Source: Acanthaster planci
Taxonomy: Eukaryota > Echinodermata > Asteroidea > Valvatida > Acanthasteridae
Assembly: GCF_001949145.1 (NCBI RefSeq)
Contig: NW_019091459.1
Span: 171,240-235,239 of the forward strand
Length of the DNA stretch: 64,000 nt
Direction: 5' to 3'
Shown here: positions 1 through 12,039 of the stretch, piece after piece
How positions within the stretch are numbered: position 1 is the stretch's first letter
How the letters are laid out: each line of letters begins with the position of its first letter
Notes under the pieces: generated by a model
What the model was told of the DNA's origin: nothing
The model's database searches: none
Seen by the model: the letters and a program-made list of their open reading frames with translations, nothing else
Translations under genes and position numbers: made by a program

Positions 1-2300
1 GGGCGTATGTGGCGTAGCAACCTGCCGAGTCTGTATCACTTGTCTATGGCCTGAATTTACGTAGGAGTCAAATCGGCGTGTCGAGGCGACCTCAGGTGCC
101 CCTGGGCCGTGAATGGGTTATCATTCGGCCTTTGGACAGTTCCTGCCATTGGTATCCGGGCGCTGTTTCCGCGCCCCTTCTCCACGTATGTTTCAGAGGG
201 ACATTACCAACTGCGCATGCCTGTGTGTCCTATTTAGCATCAGTTGCGTACATAATGAGGGTCATGAGAATTCGTGTCAGGCGAGCAGCTGCTTCATTTC
301 ATGAAATTAACATCTTGTTTTAACTTTTTGAGGAAAAAATACCTACCCAACAATATTTTCATGGTACGATAAGGCCTTTTTCTAAGGTGTTTTGTGAAAA
401 GGAAAATGAGAATTAGTCCCAGATTGGTTAAAACTAGTGATATTTGTGAAAAGCTCCTTTCGTAAGCGGTAGTTTGTTTACGTTTTGTTACGATTTTTGA
501 AAGCTCGAAACAAAGAACTAGAAGTTTTCCTAAAGTTTTTAAAAGTGGGCTGTGGTGGAGAGAGGTGTGAAGGTTTTAGATTTGCTGACGGTTTTGCGTT
601 AGATTTTGTTTTCTCTTCCGGACCGGATGCGTTTGCATATCGACCTAACTCAGACCGATTCGTTTATCCCGCATAATCTTAAGGCCTTACGAGCGTAAGA
701 ATTGATTGAATTGGGATCAAAAGACAAACCCAAAGGTACAGTGAGTCAAAATGAAGTTTATTATTGAAACCGAGGTCTATTTGCCATTGTAACATTGTCA
801 AAGAATGCACAAATTAACGGTATGTATCCCCAGTTTTATACGTACTATACGTGCATGAACCCCGTGAACATGTACACCGGTTCCGATGCATAATTTTCAT
901 ACCTGTACATTGTACGTCGGTATGCGTGGAACAGGCTGTTGTGTACCATGCACGGTACTTGGCTGGATCGGCTTTATGCATGTAAAACACGTATTGATCG
1001 CGTTGCGCCGAAGTGTCTAAAATAACTTATGAAAGTCAAACCCCCCAAAAATAGCTTGATAAAACTGACTGTACTGTGTAGTTCAGATTTGGGCATGTCG
1101 TATGCAGTACTTCCTGTTTCACTGTTGTGGGAAAACTTCTAAAATTCAGAAACAATTTTGTGGAAAAAAGACCAAGAGATTGATTGAAAATGGAAATAAT
1201 TTATCATCTTTGCAGCCACTTTGAGGCTAAATTTCACATGTATGCAACATTTCTTTTTACAATTCTCAAGTGGTTTTTTGGTATAGGCCTTCTACAGCAC
1301 ATGCAAAGAGTTTCAATATGATTGTTCGTTAATTTTGTGCCAAAGAAGTCTTCAAAATGAGAAGGCTCAACAGAGGATGGGTAAGTTGTGCATGGTTCAC
1401 GAAGGTCCGGTCAAGTAACCGCTGCGCACGGTCGAAGTCGTTAATTTCCACACGTCCACACAATGGGGGTGAAACATATACGTGTCTCCGCGGTCCTCGG
1501 TTGCGACGTCTTACTAGCTGCTGCTTCCCCAGGTGATTGGTGGTCTGGAATTCGCTGAATATTCAGGACCTATTGCGCTGGTACCGCGATTGTTTATGTT
1601 CATGTTCCCAGTGGAACATGAAAGCCTTCCATCGGTTAGTCGGAGGAAGGCTCTGATTATTCATGTCTCATGCAAACTGTGGACGCAGAGATATGCTGTT
1701 CGATATTTTAGCACACTGACGGCTAGTACATGTTAAGTGTACATGACGCCTCTGGCTCTAAGCTTAGTTACCTCTATGCCGGGGTGGCCTGTACATCATG
1801 GAAGATGCGCGCACACTAGACGCGCAGCGATTTGGGAATGGTGGCATTGTTGAGGCAGGACGGCCAGCCAGGATGGATAGCAGCCTGTGCGGTTTCCCTT
1901 TTCAGCTAGTCTAGCCGTACATCAGAGATTGGCAGAATTACAGTCACAACTTCTGAGTCTGAGGTTTCAGTGTCGGTTGTCGGATTTGGGTGCGCATGAC
2001 GTGGTGTCAGCAAGAAAAGGCTCAAACGAACAACAAATCGAGCTGTTTGTGAACATAGGAGAATATGTCGCCCGAACTCAGCCGAAGTGCATGCGTCAGG
2101 AGCGCCCTCTTGGAGGCAGGCTGCACCGAGACCAGACTTGGAGGTATAATTGTAATAGTCAGAGGAATCCTGTTCTTGGTCTGGAGGAATACTTTAGGCC
2201 CTATGCCCGTCAAAATAGCACCAATGGACGCCACTGTGTGTTAGCTGGAGTAGATGTTTACGTACTGGCAGGCATGTCCAAGCATTAAGGAGCGTAGTTG
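1..2300. repeat. Non-coding block related to 13.2-14.2 kb
   Basis: No convincing gene is present; the open frames are short and carry no recognisable domain. The sequence is a diverged copy of the block at about 13185-14220. Shared stretches include the run around 140-155 that also occurs near 13318-13330 (CTGCCATTGGTATCC), the segment at 1545-1740 against 13340-13560 (for example ATTCACTGAATATTCAGGAC and GAGAGCCTTCCATC variants), and 1860-2010 against 13725-13870. Small indels break any shared reading frame, so it looks like a non-coding part of the roughly 10-kb duplicated unit described for the acetyltransferase array. Confidence 0.5.
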
Positions 2301-2809
2301 CCTAATGGAAGATGTACATCATCCTGTTTTTAACCAGACCCCCGCAGCTAATCACCTGAAGTCAAGGAAGAGCTTCCAGAGCAGCGTCGATCCTCTTGCA
2401 ACATCTCCAGCTAGCACAAGAGTTGCCTTGTGGGAGGAAAGAATAACAAACCCCCCAGCAGCAACATCTATAACACTGAAGCCTCAGTAACAGCTCCCAC
2501 CTGGAGCCGATACCAAGTGGACCGAGTGGAAGTGCCTCGACCGCCTCAGGTTTGGAGTGGGAAATTGCGAAGTGAGCCTACAGAAATGGGGATATCCGGA
2601 CATTGCCGGAAATGAACCCCTGCGATTGTAGAACTGCACCCCGGACTATGCAGCACCTCTTCCAGTATTCTGTCTTGGAGCAAGGGTGCACGGCGGACGA
2701 CCTTGCAGTCTACATTGATATAGCCCCAAAATGCGTCCAACAATGGCTGAAGTATATTTGATGTTTGTGGACTCACGAAGAGTAAGAAAAACAAGAAGCT
2801 GGGGTAGTG

Positions 2810-5725
2810 GAGCTTCAACTTTCAAGAGAGAAAATCTTGTTCTAGGTTTGTCTCTTGAGAAATAAATGTTACTCTGCTGGAGATCTCCCAATAGTTGTCT
2901 GTGGTCAGTTCCGGTGCATTATGAAAAAAAAATTGCCAACTTATGATGCACCGAGAGGTGCTCCTTTTTTGGATATAGATCTAACATTTGTTTGATCAGT
3001 GCCCTCTTGACAATTTGTACAGTCCGCTCTGCTGCTCCATTTGAAGCAGCTGAGGATGGTATGGTGCCACTCGGGTACTCTTTCCATACACCCCTTGAAT
3101 TCTGCAGAAGTGAATTGTGGCCCATTATCTGACACAATTTCCTCTGAAAGTCCATATGAGAAAAATAACCTCCTCAAGACATCCAAGGTTTTTGCAGTGG
3201 CGATAGTTTTCAGTGGGGAAACCTCTACCCACTTAGAGTGACTGTCAATCAAAATAAAAAAACTGCTTATCTTTTTGCTCAGCAAAGTCAATATGCACCC
3301 GTTGAAAAACCCGGTTGGGCCACTCCCATGTTTTGAGTGGAGTGGTCGTAGGAGCATGTCGGACTAACAGGCATGTTGTACAAGCATTTACAAGGTTTTT
3401 GATGTCCTTATCTAAACCTGGCCACCACAGATAACTGTGTGCTAAGCTTTCCATACTACACGTACCCATATGTTGGTTATGGAGGTCGTTTATGACGTTT
3501 GTACTTCACTGAAATAACTACTCTAATTTCCCACAAAATATAGCCTTGGTCAATGGTTAATTCAGTTCTACGCCTGAAATATGGTTTCATCTGCTAATCT
3601 GGAACAAAACTTGACCAACCATTTGCTACAAAGTCATACACTTTGGATAACTCTGGGTTTGTTCTGGTGGCTCTACTGATATCATTCGATGTAATCGGCA
3701 ACTCCTCTAGATATGAGAAATATTTGACCTCCTGAGTGGTCTACCTGCCTCGGTAATCTTGATAATGCATCAGCATTACTATGGTCTACTGAACGTCTAT
3801 ACTCAATGTCATAAGTGTATGCAGACAGTATGATAGCCCATCTTTGCATTCGCGCTGCGGCCAAGGAGGGAATTGAGGCCTGTGGATTGAATATGGCTGT
3901 CAGAGGCTTGTGGCCTGTAACCAACTTGAACTTCCTACCAATCAGATATGTGTGGAACTTTTTGACCCCAAAGATCAGAGCAAGTGCTTCACGCTCACTT
4001 TGCGCATAGATTTTCTCACTTGGTGATAGAGTGTGCGATGCAAATGCAATTGGCCTTTCTTCACCGTCTGCCTTCACATGACAAAGCACTGCACCAACCC
4101 CATATTGGGAGGCATCGCAAGCAAGGCGCAATTCCTATTCACATCATAATACAGGGTGCAACAGGGTGGAAACATTCGGAATGAATTTTCTGTAGTAATT
4201 CAAAAGTCCCGAATAGGACCGGAGCTCACTGATGTTGATGGGACTGGGAGCTTGCTTGATCGCATCCAACTTCTCTACAGTTGGGTGGATACCTTCAGCA
4301 TCTACTACATGCCCTAGGTACTCTACTGATGGTTTATGCCATTCACACTTTTGGCTTTTTACCAGCACATTGTATCTCTCCAAACGCTTGAGGACTTCAC
4401 ATAGAATTTCACTATGCCTCTGCTCAGATGGGGCCCCGATGAGGATATTGTCTCGATAGCAGACAATTCCCTCTACCCCCGCAATATCTAATCCAACACA
4501 CCCTGAAATATCCCAGATGCCGAGGATACCCCAAACGGTAACCTATTGAACTGAAACAGTCCCAACTAGGTGAGTGTTTTAACTTTTTGGATTCTTCATC
4601 CAACTCGGGTTGCAGGTAAGCTTGTGTGAGGTCAATCTTTGTGAAATATTTCCCCCTTCAAGTGTCGCGAACAAGTCCTCTGCGTTTGGCAATGGATATT
4701 GCCAAACGCAGACACCTTATAATCACAAGACAATCGCAAACTACCATCAGGCTTAGGTACTGGTACAATAGGCGAGGCCCACTCGCTGCGTTCAACCTTA
4801 CTGATTATGCCTTAATCTTGCAGCTTTTAAAGTTCTTTTTCAAGCTTTTCCGTCAGAGCATATGGTACAGGACGCGCTTTGCAAAACACTGGTTTAACAT
4901 TTTTAACCATGTGGAAATGCGCCTTGAAATCAGTGATTGGGCCTCCCTTATCACTAATTACCGTTTTGTACTGTTCCTTCAGTGCTGCCATGTCCTTGGC
5001 TGGACTGACACGTGGGTAGTCCTTGTCCTGCACGCTGAAGATTTTTGGCCAGTTTACCCTGATTTTGTCCAACCAGTTGCGACCCAACAAGGCTGGTTTA
5101 TCTCCCTCGACAACATACAGCGGCAGTTTGTGTGTCTGACGCTCGTAAGTTACTGGTGCCATCAGCTTCCCCCGTACTGCGATGGGTTCTCCTCCATAGG
5201 ATTTCAGCTTTACTGTTGATGGCTCCAGTGGCCAGCTCTCAAGCTGTTGTGGTAGGTGTCCTCAGATATGATCGATACGGCTGCACCAGTGTCCAGCTCC
5301 ATCTCAACTGGTGGTCCTGCCAGATCAACGGTGGTATTGATCCCTTTAGCAGGTGAGCTGAAAGAACTGATGGAATAAACCAGATAATCTGATTCATTAC
5401 TGTCCGTGTCGGTCGCTAGGCGTTTCACAGGTTTGGTGGTTTTACCCTCCTTAGAAGAGGGATTCTGATACTTTTGTCTGCATGCCTTTGAGATATGGCC
5501 CACTTTGTAGGAGCAATAACAAGTTGTCTGCTTGAAAGGGCATTCTCTTGGGGAGTGTTGACCCAGGCATCGGTAGCAGTTCCCACTACCCTGGTTCTGC
5601 AATGATTTCGAGCCATCACTTGCATCAGTAGTTGTAATGGAATTTGAAATAACTTGGTTATTGGTTTGTTGACTGGATGCCTTGCTGGGAATGTTGTACA
5701 CTTGAGAGCCACAAAAAAAAATCAC
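2810..5725 (-). mobile_element. Decayed Ty3/gypsy-type LTR retrotransposon (gag-pol remnant)
   Basis: Domains appear in the usual Ty3/gypsy order on the minus strand. A zinc knuckle (C-x2-C pattern, CYRCLGQHSPREC) and an aspartic protease with the D-T-G signature (MELDTGAAVSII) lie in 5210-5725. The protease end (LLGRNWL) and RT linker lie in 4827-5162. Reverse transcriptase is spread over about 4144-4830, RNase H over 3682-4131 (DASQYGVGAVL, HSNADALSRLP), and integrase over 2919-3469 (LWWPGLDKDI, DNGPQF, SNGAAERTVQ), with a weak integrase tail to about 2810. The reading frame is broken several times: at least two shifts in integrase, and the RT active site reads YRDN instead of Y-x-D-D. No LTRs or target duplication were found and the gag start is not recognisable. 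The element is therefore inactive and probably truncated at both ends. It sits inside the duplicated-unit DNA. Confidence 0.9.
3682..4131 (-). pseudogene. RNase H domain of the gypsy element
   Basis: This is the longest intact pol segment (149 residues). It is the RNase H that would degrade the RNA strand during reverse transcription. The first catalytic aspartate is in ACDASQYGVGAVL, the glutamate in SEREALAL, and a late aspartate in SNADALSRLP. It continues from the RT connection at 4144-4383 (YLGHVVDAEGIHP) but is out of frame with it. It cannot act alone as a gene; it is a relic of the element at 2810-5725. Confidence 0.85.
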
Positions 5726-5739
5726 CTCTTACAATATGC

Positions 5740-6110
5740 TGCCCTTTTTTGTCCTTTTACAAAGTCTACAGAGGGTTGAATTGGCTAGCCATGAGAAGTC
5801 AATTGTAACAATTTCCCTTACTCCTCTCAATTGTGGTTCATCGTCATTCCTGTCTGATCATGTTGATCCCTGCCCGCAGACGTGTTATGACCAATTACAG
5901 CACTTTGGGCCCCACGCGCACAAGCACGCAGAATAGACTGGTCCGTTATTTTCCTACTGGGGCTTTTATGGCCAATCAGAGACCATGTGTATCTGCACAA
6001 AAGCAGTGACAACAGCTGAGCTTTGCAGATATTTGTAACCAGCTGCATGCACTTTAGCTTTAGAAATCACCATCATATTTGCCAGCTGAGACGCCACCTC
6101 CTGTTATCTA
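5740..6110. other. Flank upstream of the gypsy remnant, nothing assigned
   Basis: On the minus strand this should hold gag, but no capsid-like sequence could be recognised. Short open frames on both strands are unconvincing. The element may be truncated here, or gag may be too decayed to read. Confidence 0.4.
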
Positions 6111-6139
6111 TACTGGTCAAGTATTCAAAACTTTTTGAA

Positions 6140-6925
6140 GATTGAAACCAGCTAAAACTGGCCACCCCTCTGATTTGCCTATTTGACTTCCCAGGGAGTT
6201 TGCTAATGAGTTTGCTAAACCTCTGTGCCATTTTTACAATGCTTGCCTTGATGAGGAGGTCTTCCCTATTCGCTGGAAAACAGCCACTATCGTTTCCGTT
6301 CCAAAGGAGAAGAAGATCACCAGTCTAGACCAGCTTCTCTTACACCGATCTTTGCAAGGGTATTTGAATCGTTCCTGGCACAGTGGATTCTTGAAAGTAT
6401 CACATCAAAGCTGGACTCCAACCAGTATGGAAATGTGAAGGGCAGCTCTACAGTGCGTTACCTGGTTGACATGTTGAACTTTGTTCATCAGGGTCTGGAC
6501 GTACCTAACTGCTCTACCAATTTGTGTACGTACTGTTGATTTCACAAAGGCATTCGATAGAGTGGATCATACCACATAAACTCATTGATCTTGGAGTCAG
6601 ACGATCAATCATCTGCAGTTTCCTTACTGATCGCACCCTCAACACTAAACTCAATTACCCTTTATCTCGTGTTCGGGAGATTTCCTGTGGGGTACCTCAG
6701 GGTATCAAATTGGGTCCTATCTTGTTTTTGGCACTGGTTGACGATGCAGCAGTTGGAAACTGCAGGAGTTGGAAGTATGTTGACGACTTGACTTTGGGTG
6801 AAGTAAGTGGAGGCCAAGCTTCCAATATGCAGACCTCCCTTAATGACTTATCAGAATGGAGTTCAGAAAATTTTTACTCTTGTATTACACTGCAAGAACA
6901 AACCATGTTTAAATTTCTGGTTTAA
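6140..6925 (+). pseudogene. Non-LTR (LINE-like) reverse transcriptase fragment
   Basis: Translation across shifting frames gives the conserved parts of a LINE-type reverse transcriptase: an N-terminal region ending in WKTATIVSVPK near 6270-6300, VDFTKAFDRVDH near 6535-6570, the GVPQG block (SCGVPQGIKLGPILF, about 6685-6725) and the active-site box KYVDDLTL (about 6775-6800). At least one stop and several frameshifts interrupt it; only 6524-6925 is open over any length. The endonuclease domain and the C-terminal end are missing. The family resembles RT elements common in marine invertebrates, but the clade cannot be named from this fragment. Confidence 0.8.
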
Positions 6926-7130
6926 TCCAAGAACATCGGCGCAATTTAGGAGCATGAAAAGCCACAATTTAATATTCTTTTAACGGATTTCATTCTAATG
7001 CTTAGCAAACTTATTTAACCTCTGAAAAGTTATGGTAAGACATGAACAGTTAACCCCTGTTAACAGCAATTAACCCTGCCGACTCGGATCTGATGTGCAA
7101 ATTGAGTTAGCAAACGCATTAGCAAATTCG

Positions 7131-7369
7131 CGGCACTTCGCAAACTAGTTGAAAAGAAGGTGCCAAGACGTCCCAGCAAACTCCCTGGGAAGTCGAATAG
7201 GCAAATCATAGGGGTTCCAGTTTTGGCTGGTTTCAATCCTCGAAAAGGTTTGAATACTTAACCCTCTTGAAGTAATAAAAAAAGCTACCGTTTTTGTTTT
7301 TCGAGTTCATCGAATTGGAGTCGCGGCACTTCGCAAATTAGTTGAAAGAAAGGTTCCAAGACGTCTCAA
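7131..7369. repeat. Pair of about 47-bp direct repeats
   Basis: The stretch at 7131-7177 (beginning GCGGCACTTCGCAAACTAGT) is repeated with few changes at 7323-7369 (GCGGCACTTCGCAAATTAGT). The inverted RT scrap lies between them. They may be a target duplication of an insertion or parts of one older element. Close by, at 7424-7473, a 13-bp perfect inverted repeat (CGCCGACATTTTC / GAAAATGTCGGCG) is also visible. Confidence 0.65.
7176..7266 (-). repeat. Inverted fragment of the same RT element
   Basis: The reverse complement of this stretch matches 6118-6212 closely. Both contain the blocks TTGAAACCAGC, GATTTGCCTATT and GACTTCCCAGGGAGTTTGCT. Because 6118-6212 is the N-terminal part of the RT reading frame (KPAKTGHPSDLP), this is either a second, opposite-facing scrap of the same family or an inverted duplication around the fragment. 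Confidence 0.75.
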
Positions 7370-7479
7370 ACGTTCATTGGGTTTTGTCAAACGTTTTCCT
7401 AATTCGCAGAAGATGTACGCCGACATTTTCAAGGTTCATAATTTCAAGAAAATGTCGGCGTTCCAGCCGTTTCGCTAGT

Positions 7480-9400
7480 TAGTCTCAAAATTGTAATAGT
7501 CTCAAAGCCTTTTCAGTGTCGCGCTACGGGAGCCAGACCATCTCAAAAAGAATGTCGCTAGCTGAAGCCAACTAAAAAAAATGGCTTGAAAACTGGGCCG
7601 GTTCTGGAGGGCCCTAGGATAGCCAGGGAAGACGCAGGCCTGGAGACGGGGCTGATCTTTAAGGTCCACCTGATGGTCCTGCACAGCTATCCAAAAAGGC
7701 GATATTTCTACTCTGCCAAGGATCCATACAGAGAGCAACTCGACATTGCCCTCCATACAAAGGACCGTCGACAAAGAGCTAGTTGCCCTTTATATCGATG
7801 CTCTCTTTCCAGTCTTTTAAATTGGGTTTTCACTCTTCGGGAGTAGTTACCACTTTTTTTCAAGTTGATTTATGAGGAACTCACGTTTTTCTATAGTTCG
7901 TTTTTTACTTATTGCCTACACAGGGTAGAGATGTATGTGTAACTCTTAACTTGTTCAAGGTTAGGCTCTCTGTTACCCGCCGCCATACACCTGTTGTTCT
8001 TGCGCTGAGGTTCGCATTAAATAGGAGGGCCATGCTTGCCCGAACGCGGTCATGAAGATTTTAGCTGCCGATGGCTCCTTTACAAGGGTGGATATTATTA
8101 TGCTAGTATAAATTTTGTCGGGACGACTGCTACAGAACACTTTCTCACTTATGATTTCAATTGGTTGAAATAATAAACTTTAATAAACTGAAATAACAGC
8201 GTATGAAACACGGGCGACACGCCTCAGCGCAGTCATCCAGCTAAACCGTATATCTAGCTAAAAATAAATTTCTTGATGTCTGTTTGCACAAGGCTATTTC
8301 GATTTGACTTCCGTCCACGGGTAAATGGGTCAGGGCTTGACCTGTATTTCTTACGCACGGGCACCTACCCAAAGAGTACGACTTCACGAAGCACAAAGAA
8401 AACTACTTCCCTCAAGCTGCGCAATGGGTCATATTACGAAGCCAGTCGAAGGGCTTCTTTACAGGAGAAGTAATACGCACTTGATCATTCTATTTTGGGG
8501 ACAGAGCATTTGGTTGACCAGAGTATTTGCTTCAACTTGCTTAGCACACAAGGTAACATGCGTTTTGTGAGCTGTGTTTTATAAGTATATATACGAAATC
8601 CAGCCTCCCTCCCCCACCACGAGAATTTTCTTAATCCAATCGTATGAAGTAACATTAGTTGTCAAATGAATTCCATTTATAGATGTCATCCTAACGCTCA
8701 GGATTGACAATGTCCCAGCAATTATTTTTCTTTAAAACCACTCTATTGTGCATCTGGTCGTCAATATGACTTGTCATACCTTTGTCTTGGATACTGCCTG
8801 TTAATTGGCCCGAAAAGATCACATGGCAGGGCAATATATCCGCATATCCAATTCACTGTTAGGCATCTCATTCTGCTGACAGCACATGGGAACAGTGAAT
8901 TCGTACACAATATCGATCTGTTTAGCTAATCATACAGTTTGACCACGAAATGTGTACCAGCGTTGGGATCACTGAATTAAAAAAAAAAACCCGAAGTGAG
9001 TGCAACAATACCGTCGTAAACAATGTATGCCATGTACTTTGTTCGTTATCGTTTCCGATTGTCGGTAAAAATGAGACATTAAAAGAGATTCTGGCCTCAC
9101 CCCCTAATAGACCAATTCCTGAATCTGCCCCTGCTTTATTATCTATTTTATCTTAGCCAAGAGCACAAACCATCATTAAAAGACCGTGGGTTGATAGGGG
9201 TATCATTTACAACGTCAAATTCAATGGCAATCCAAGCAATGTTAATCTCAAAGCGGTACCAAAAATGAGTTATAAAGGAGGGAGTTTGTTAGCCTATGTC
9301 AACATTTAGTACATACAATAAAGAAGCTACTAGCGTAAAAGCGCCCAAATAACAAGAAAAACGTATCACTTGAAAATGTGTCAAAACATAAATATGAAAT
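7480..9400. other. Intergenic, no supported feature
   Basis: Only short open frames without recognisable motifs are seen on either strand. No RNA gene, tandem array or transposon end was identified. Confidence 0.5.
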
Positions 9401-9411
9401 CTTAATGAGTT

Positions 9412-10017
9412 TTAAGAAACCACTTTGGTAACCAATACACCCGAATTTTCATCATCTAATTCTTCCTTGGTTGCTATGGCGCCCCCTTGGTACACCCACT
9501 CCCATCCAGGATACAGTGTGTTGCCATGCCAACTCACATATGCTGGACCATCACCCACTGACGCATTGGTTAGGAGGACGTTTGCCCCTACAGTGTAAAG
9601 TGGTTCCTTAGATACCGAGTAAGATCGTTTAAGGTAGAAATCTTTATAATGAAGATATACGGCTGTATAAAACTCCCTGTATCCACACTCATACGCCATT
9701 TCCTCTGCCATTGAAGTTGCCATCAAACCAACACCCATCTCCCTTCTCTCCTTTTCAATGATGAATCCTTCAGCGTACACTGCCCTCTGTCTGTTCGTGA
9801 CAGGGATGAATCGGACATGGCCAACAAGGATACTGCATTTTTGAACTCGGTGCTCGACCAGGCCGTACGAACACGGCGCAATGCTGGGTTCCTGTTTGAC
9901 GAGTTGCGGTAGAATTTCTGCCTTACAGTGCGGCCACTCGTCCTTCAAGATCTTGATGCAAGTAGGGATAAGATCTGGTATGGAGCGCAATGGTTTCCAG
10001 CAATATGAAAGCGCCAT
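9412..10017 (-). CDS. NAA80-like GNAT N-acetyltransferase, copy 1
   Basis: A single-exon gene of 201 residues. The start at 10017 (MALSYCWKPL) was chosen because the same Met is conserved in all four copies, while the open frame upstream (to 10068) diverges. The N-terminal part (IPDLIPTCIKILKDEWP) and central strand (VGHVRFIPV) resemble NAA80/NAT6, the enzyme that acetylates the processed N-terminus of actin. The acetyl-CoA-binding motif R-x-x-G-x-G is intact at residues 92-97 (REMGVG), followed by a tyrosine-rich stretch (LHYKDFYLKRSYSV). The C-terminal 50 residues (WHGNTLYPGWEWVY) are highly conserved between copies and not typical of other GNATs I know. The GNAT fold assignment is firm; NAA80 membership is inferred from overall pattern. 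Alternative: another actin- or peptide-acetylating GNAT subfamily. First member of the four-gene array. Confidence 0.8.
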   Translation of the reverse strand: MALSYCWKPLRSIPDLIPTCIKILKDEWPHCKAEILPQLVKQEPSIAPCSYGLVEHRVQKCSILVGHVRFIPVTNRQRAVYAEGFIIEKERREMGVGLMATSMAEEMAYECGYREFYTAVYLHYKDFYLKRSYSVSKEPLYTVGANVLLTNASVGDGPAYVSWHGNTLYPGWEWVYQGGAIATKEELDDENSGVLVTKVVS

Positions 10018-10399
10018 GTTAGCAGTCCGACAAGCCTTGCTGTATTGCCCCAAAGTCGTTGGAATCAAAGATCAGCCAAGAAAACAGCCCTGAAAGAGAT
10101 TTGCATTGGAACATGTTTATTACAGAAGGTCAACCACTCCAAGGGGGTTAAATACAAAGAGCAGTCATCTAAATCTACTGAACATCTCCCTATAAGGTTA
10201 GCAGCTCCAAACTCTAACGTCCGGGCTATCCCGAGTCACCTTGTAATTTCCACTTTCGCAAGAGTGCACAGAAGGCATCTGAACAAATGTGCATATCCTT
10301 ATAAAAAAAATGCTGGCCAAGGAACACCAATGACGGTGTTCCCTGATATACTGTTGATAAGAACTCTCAAAAAACATTCCTTCCCATGTAAATAGTAAT

Positions 10400-12030
10400 A
10401 ATAATTATGGTAAGCCACTAAATTTCAAAACACAACCTTCCTACTATGAAGTCTATTAGAAGTGTTGGAAGTATACCCCCACCTCACAGGTCATTCCCCA
10501 TTGCCCACACACTGGTGTAGATTAGGCATCTGTTGTGTCAGCTTTAGGTGGGGATCCAGGGGGTGGGATTTAACATCCCCCACAATACAAGACTAGTTTT
10601 GCTCACTGTCCTTTTTAGGTTGTCTATGCCTAAACCGTCCAAGCCCACCCCCCGAAAGCATCAACTTGTTTGTATTAGAACAAAAAGAGATTAACTGGCT
10701 TCGAACACAGCAAATACAGTGACAGCACTGCGCTTAAAAATCGACACCCCCAACAAAATTCCTGGATCCACCCATGGATTTCATAGCCTAACCATCGTTC
10801 ACAATCCCTCGAATGTGGCCGTTCATGGGACAAACTGTATGATTAATACAGTTATAATACAGTTACAGGTATAAATGGGACATGCAATAACCAACAGCCG
10901 ATCTTATTTTACCTTGCAACTAAAATATTTTTATTGTTTTTTAAACAAATTCTTATCAAGACAGTACAAACTGTCTTTTTCAAATCAAGTATAATTTTTC
11001 AAGTATAATTTTTCGCATGCGGGTTCAAACTCTTATTTTAGAAATTGGCATAAAACCATCTCTTCCCATGTTCTCCCAAAGAAAAAAATGATAAAAAATA
11101 CTGCTGGCTCATCATGACTCGGTACTTTTTTGACGATGCTTGCCACAGCTGTCACTGACCACATCTATGGAGTCTCAAGATCCAGTTTTATCTCTTTGAC
11201 ATTCGTTTATTTCAGTAAGAAATTGTTGTTCTATCCTCGATTACACGGAAGGTTTGTGGTACCACTGTACTTTGGCTAATTCTGGCGCCCTGGGGGGAAG
11301 AGGTTTGAGATTAAATATGACCTTTGAACTCATTTTTGTCTCCGCTCGGGGTAATATGTGCCCATGGATACCACAAATGCAGCAGAAATTGGGACAAAAC
11401 ATGTTTGTTTTTGTTAATGTATACTATCAAGACTGTAGAACGTTGAAATTTATCAACATCGGTCCTTGCTCAGAGGTGAATTGGTCAAAAATACCATTTT
11501 GATTTGTTTTAAAAATGACAGGATTTTGCTTGCAGGGCACAAATACTGAGTGTGCCACCGGAAAAAAAATGGGAGTCTACCCCTCGTAGATGGCGCTATG
11601 TAGAACGCTGAATTCCGACATCGCACGTCGATATTGCCAAATCGCATGAAATTGCCTTTAGGACGATCTTGAAGTGCACAACGATAATGCGTATTAATTA
11701 ATATTTGCTGGAGCGAAGAGAATGGATTATTAGCGAATAACGACGATCCACTCAATGAAATGATGGAATCAAAATGAATGATACAATTGCCTCTCACAAT
11801 GATGAAACTGAAGCACTGAAAGGTTACACTGCTGATGGAACGACGAAATTGCAAAAACAGAATGGTAAAATTGTCGAGTAAAAATATGATGCATTTGTCA
11901 CAATGAAACTAAAATTGACGAGGAGAATAATGGAATTGACAAATGAATGAAATAAATGCCAAAAAAGAAAGATAAAATTGCCAAAGCGAACTATCTTTAA
12001 AGCACAGAAGATGGCAATGGCGTTCCATAC
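10400..12030. other. Intergenic, no supported gene
   Basis: AT-rich sequence with short frames only (for example 11254-11502 plus and 11453-11854 minus), none with recognisable motifs. A direct duplication of a 14-base piece (AAGTATAATTTTTC) occurs at about 10987-11014. Confidence 0.45.
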
Positions 12031-12039
12031 TGGTGTGCT

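Noticed and set aside
1533-2288. Possible small genes at the left end
   Set aside because: Frames are not shared with the homologous block at 13.2-14.2 kb, and no domain is visible.
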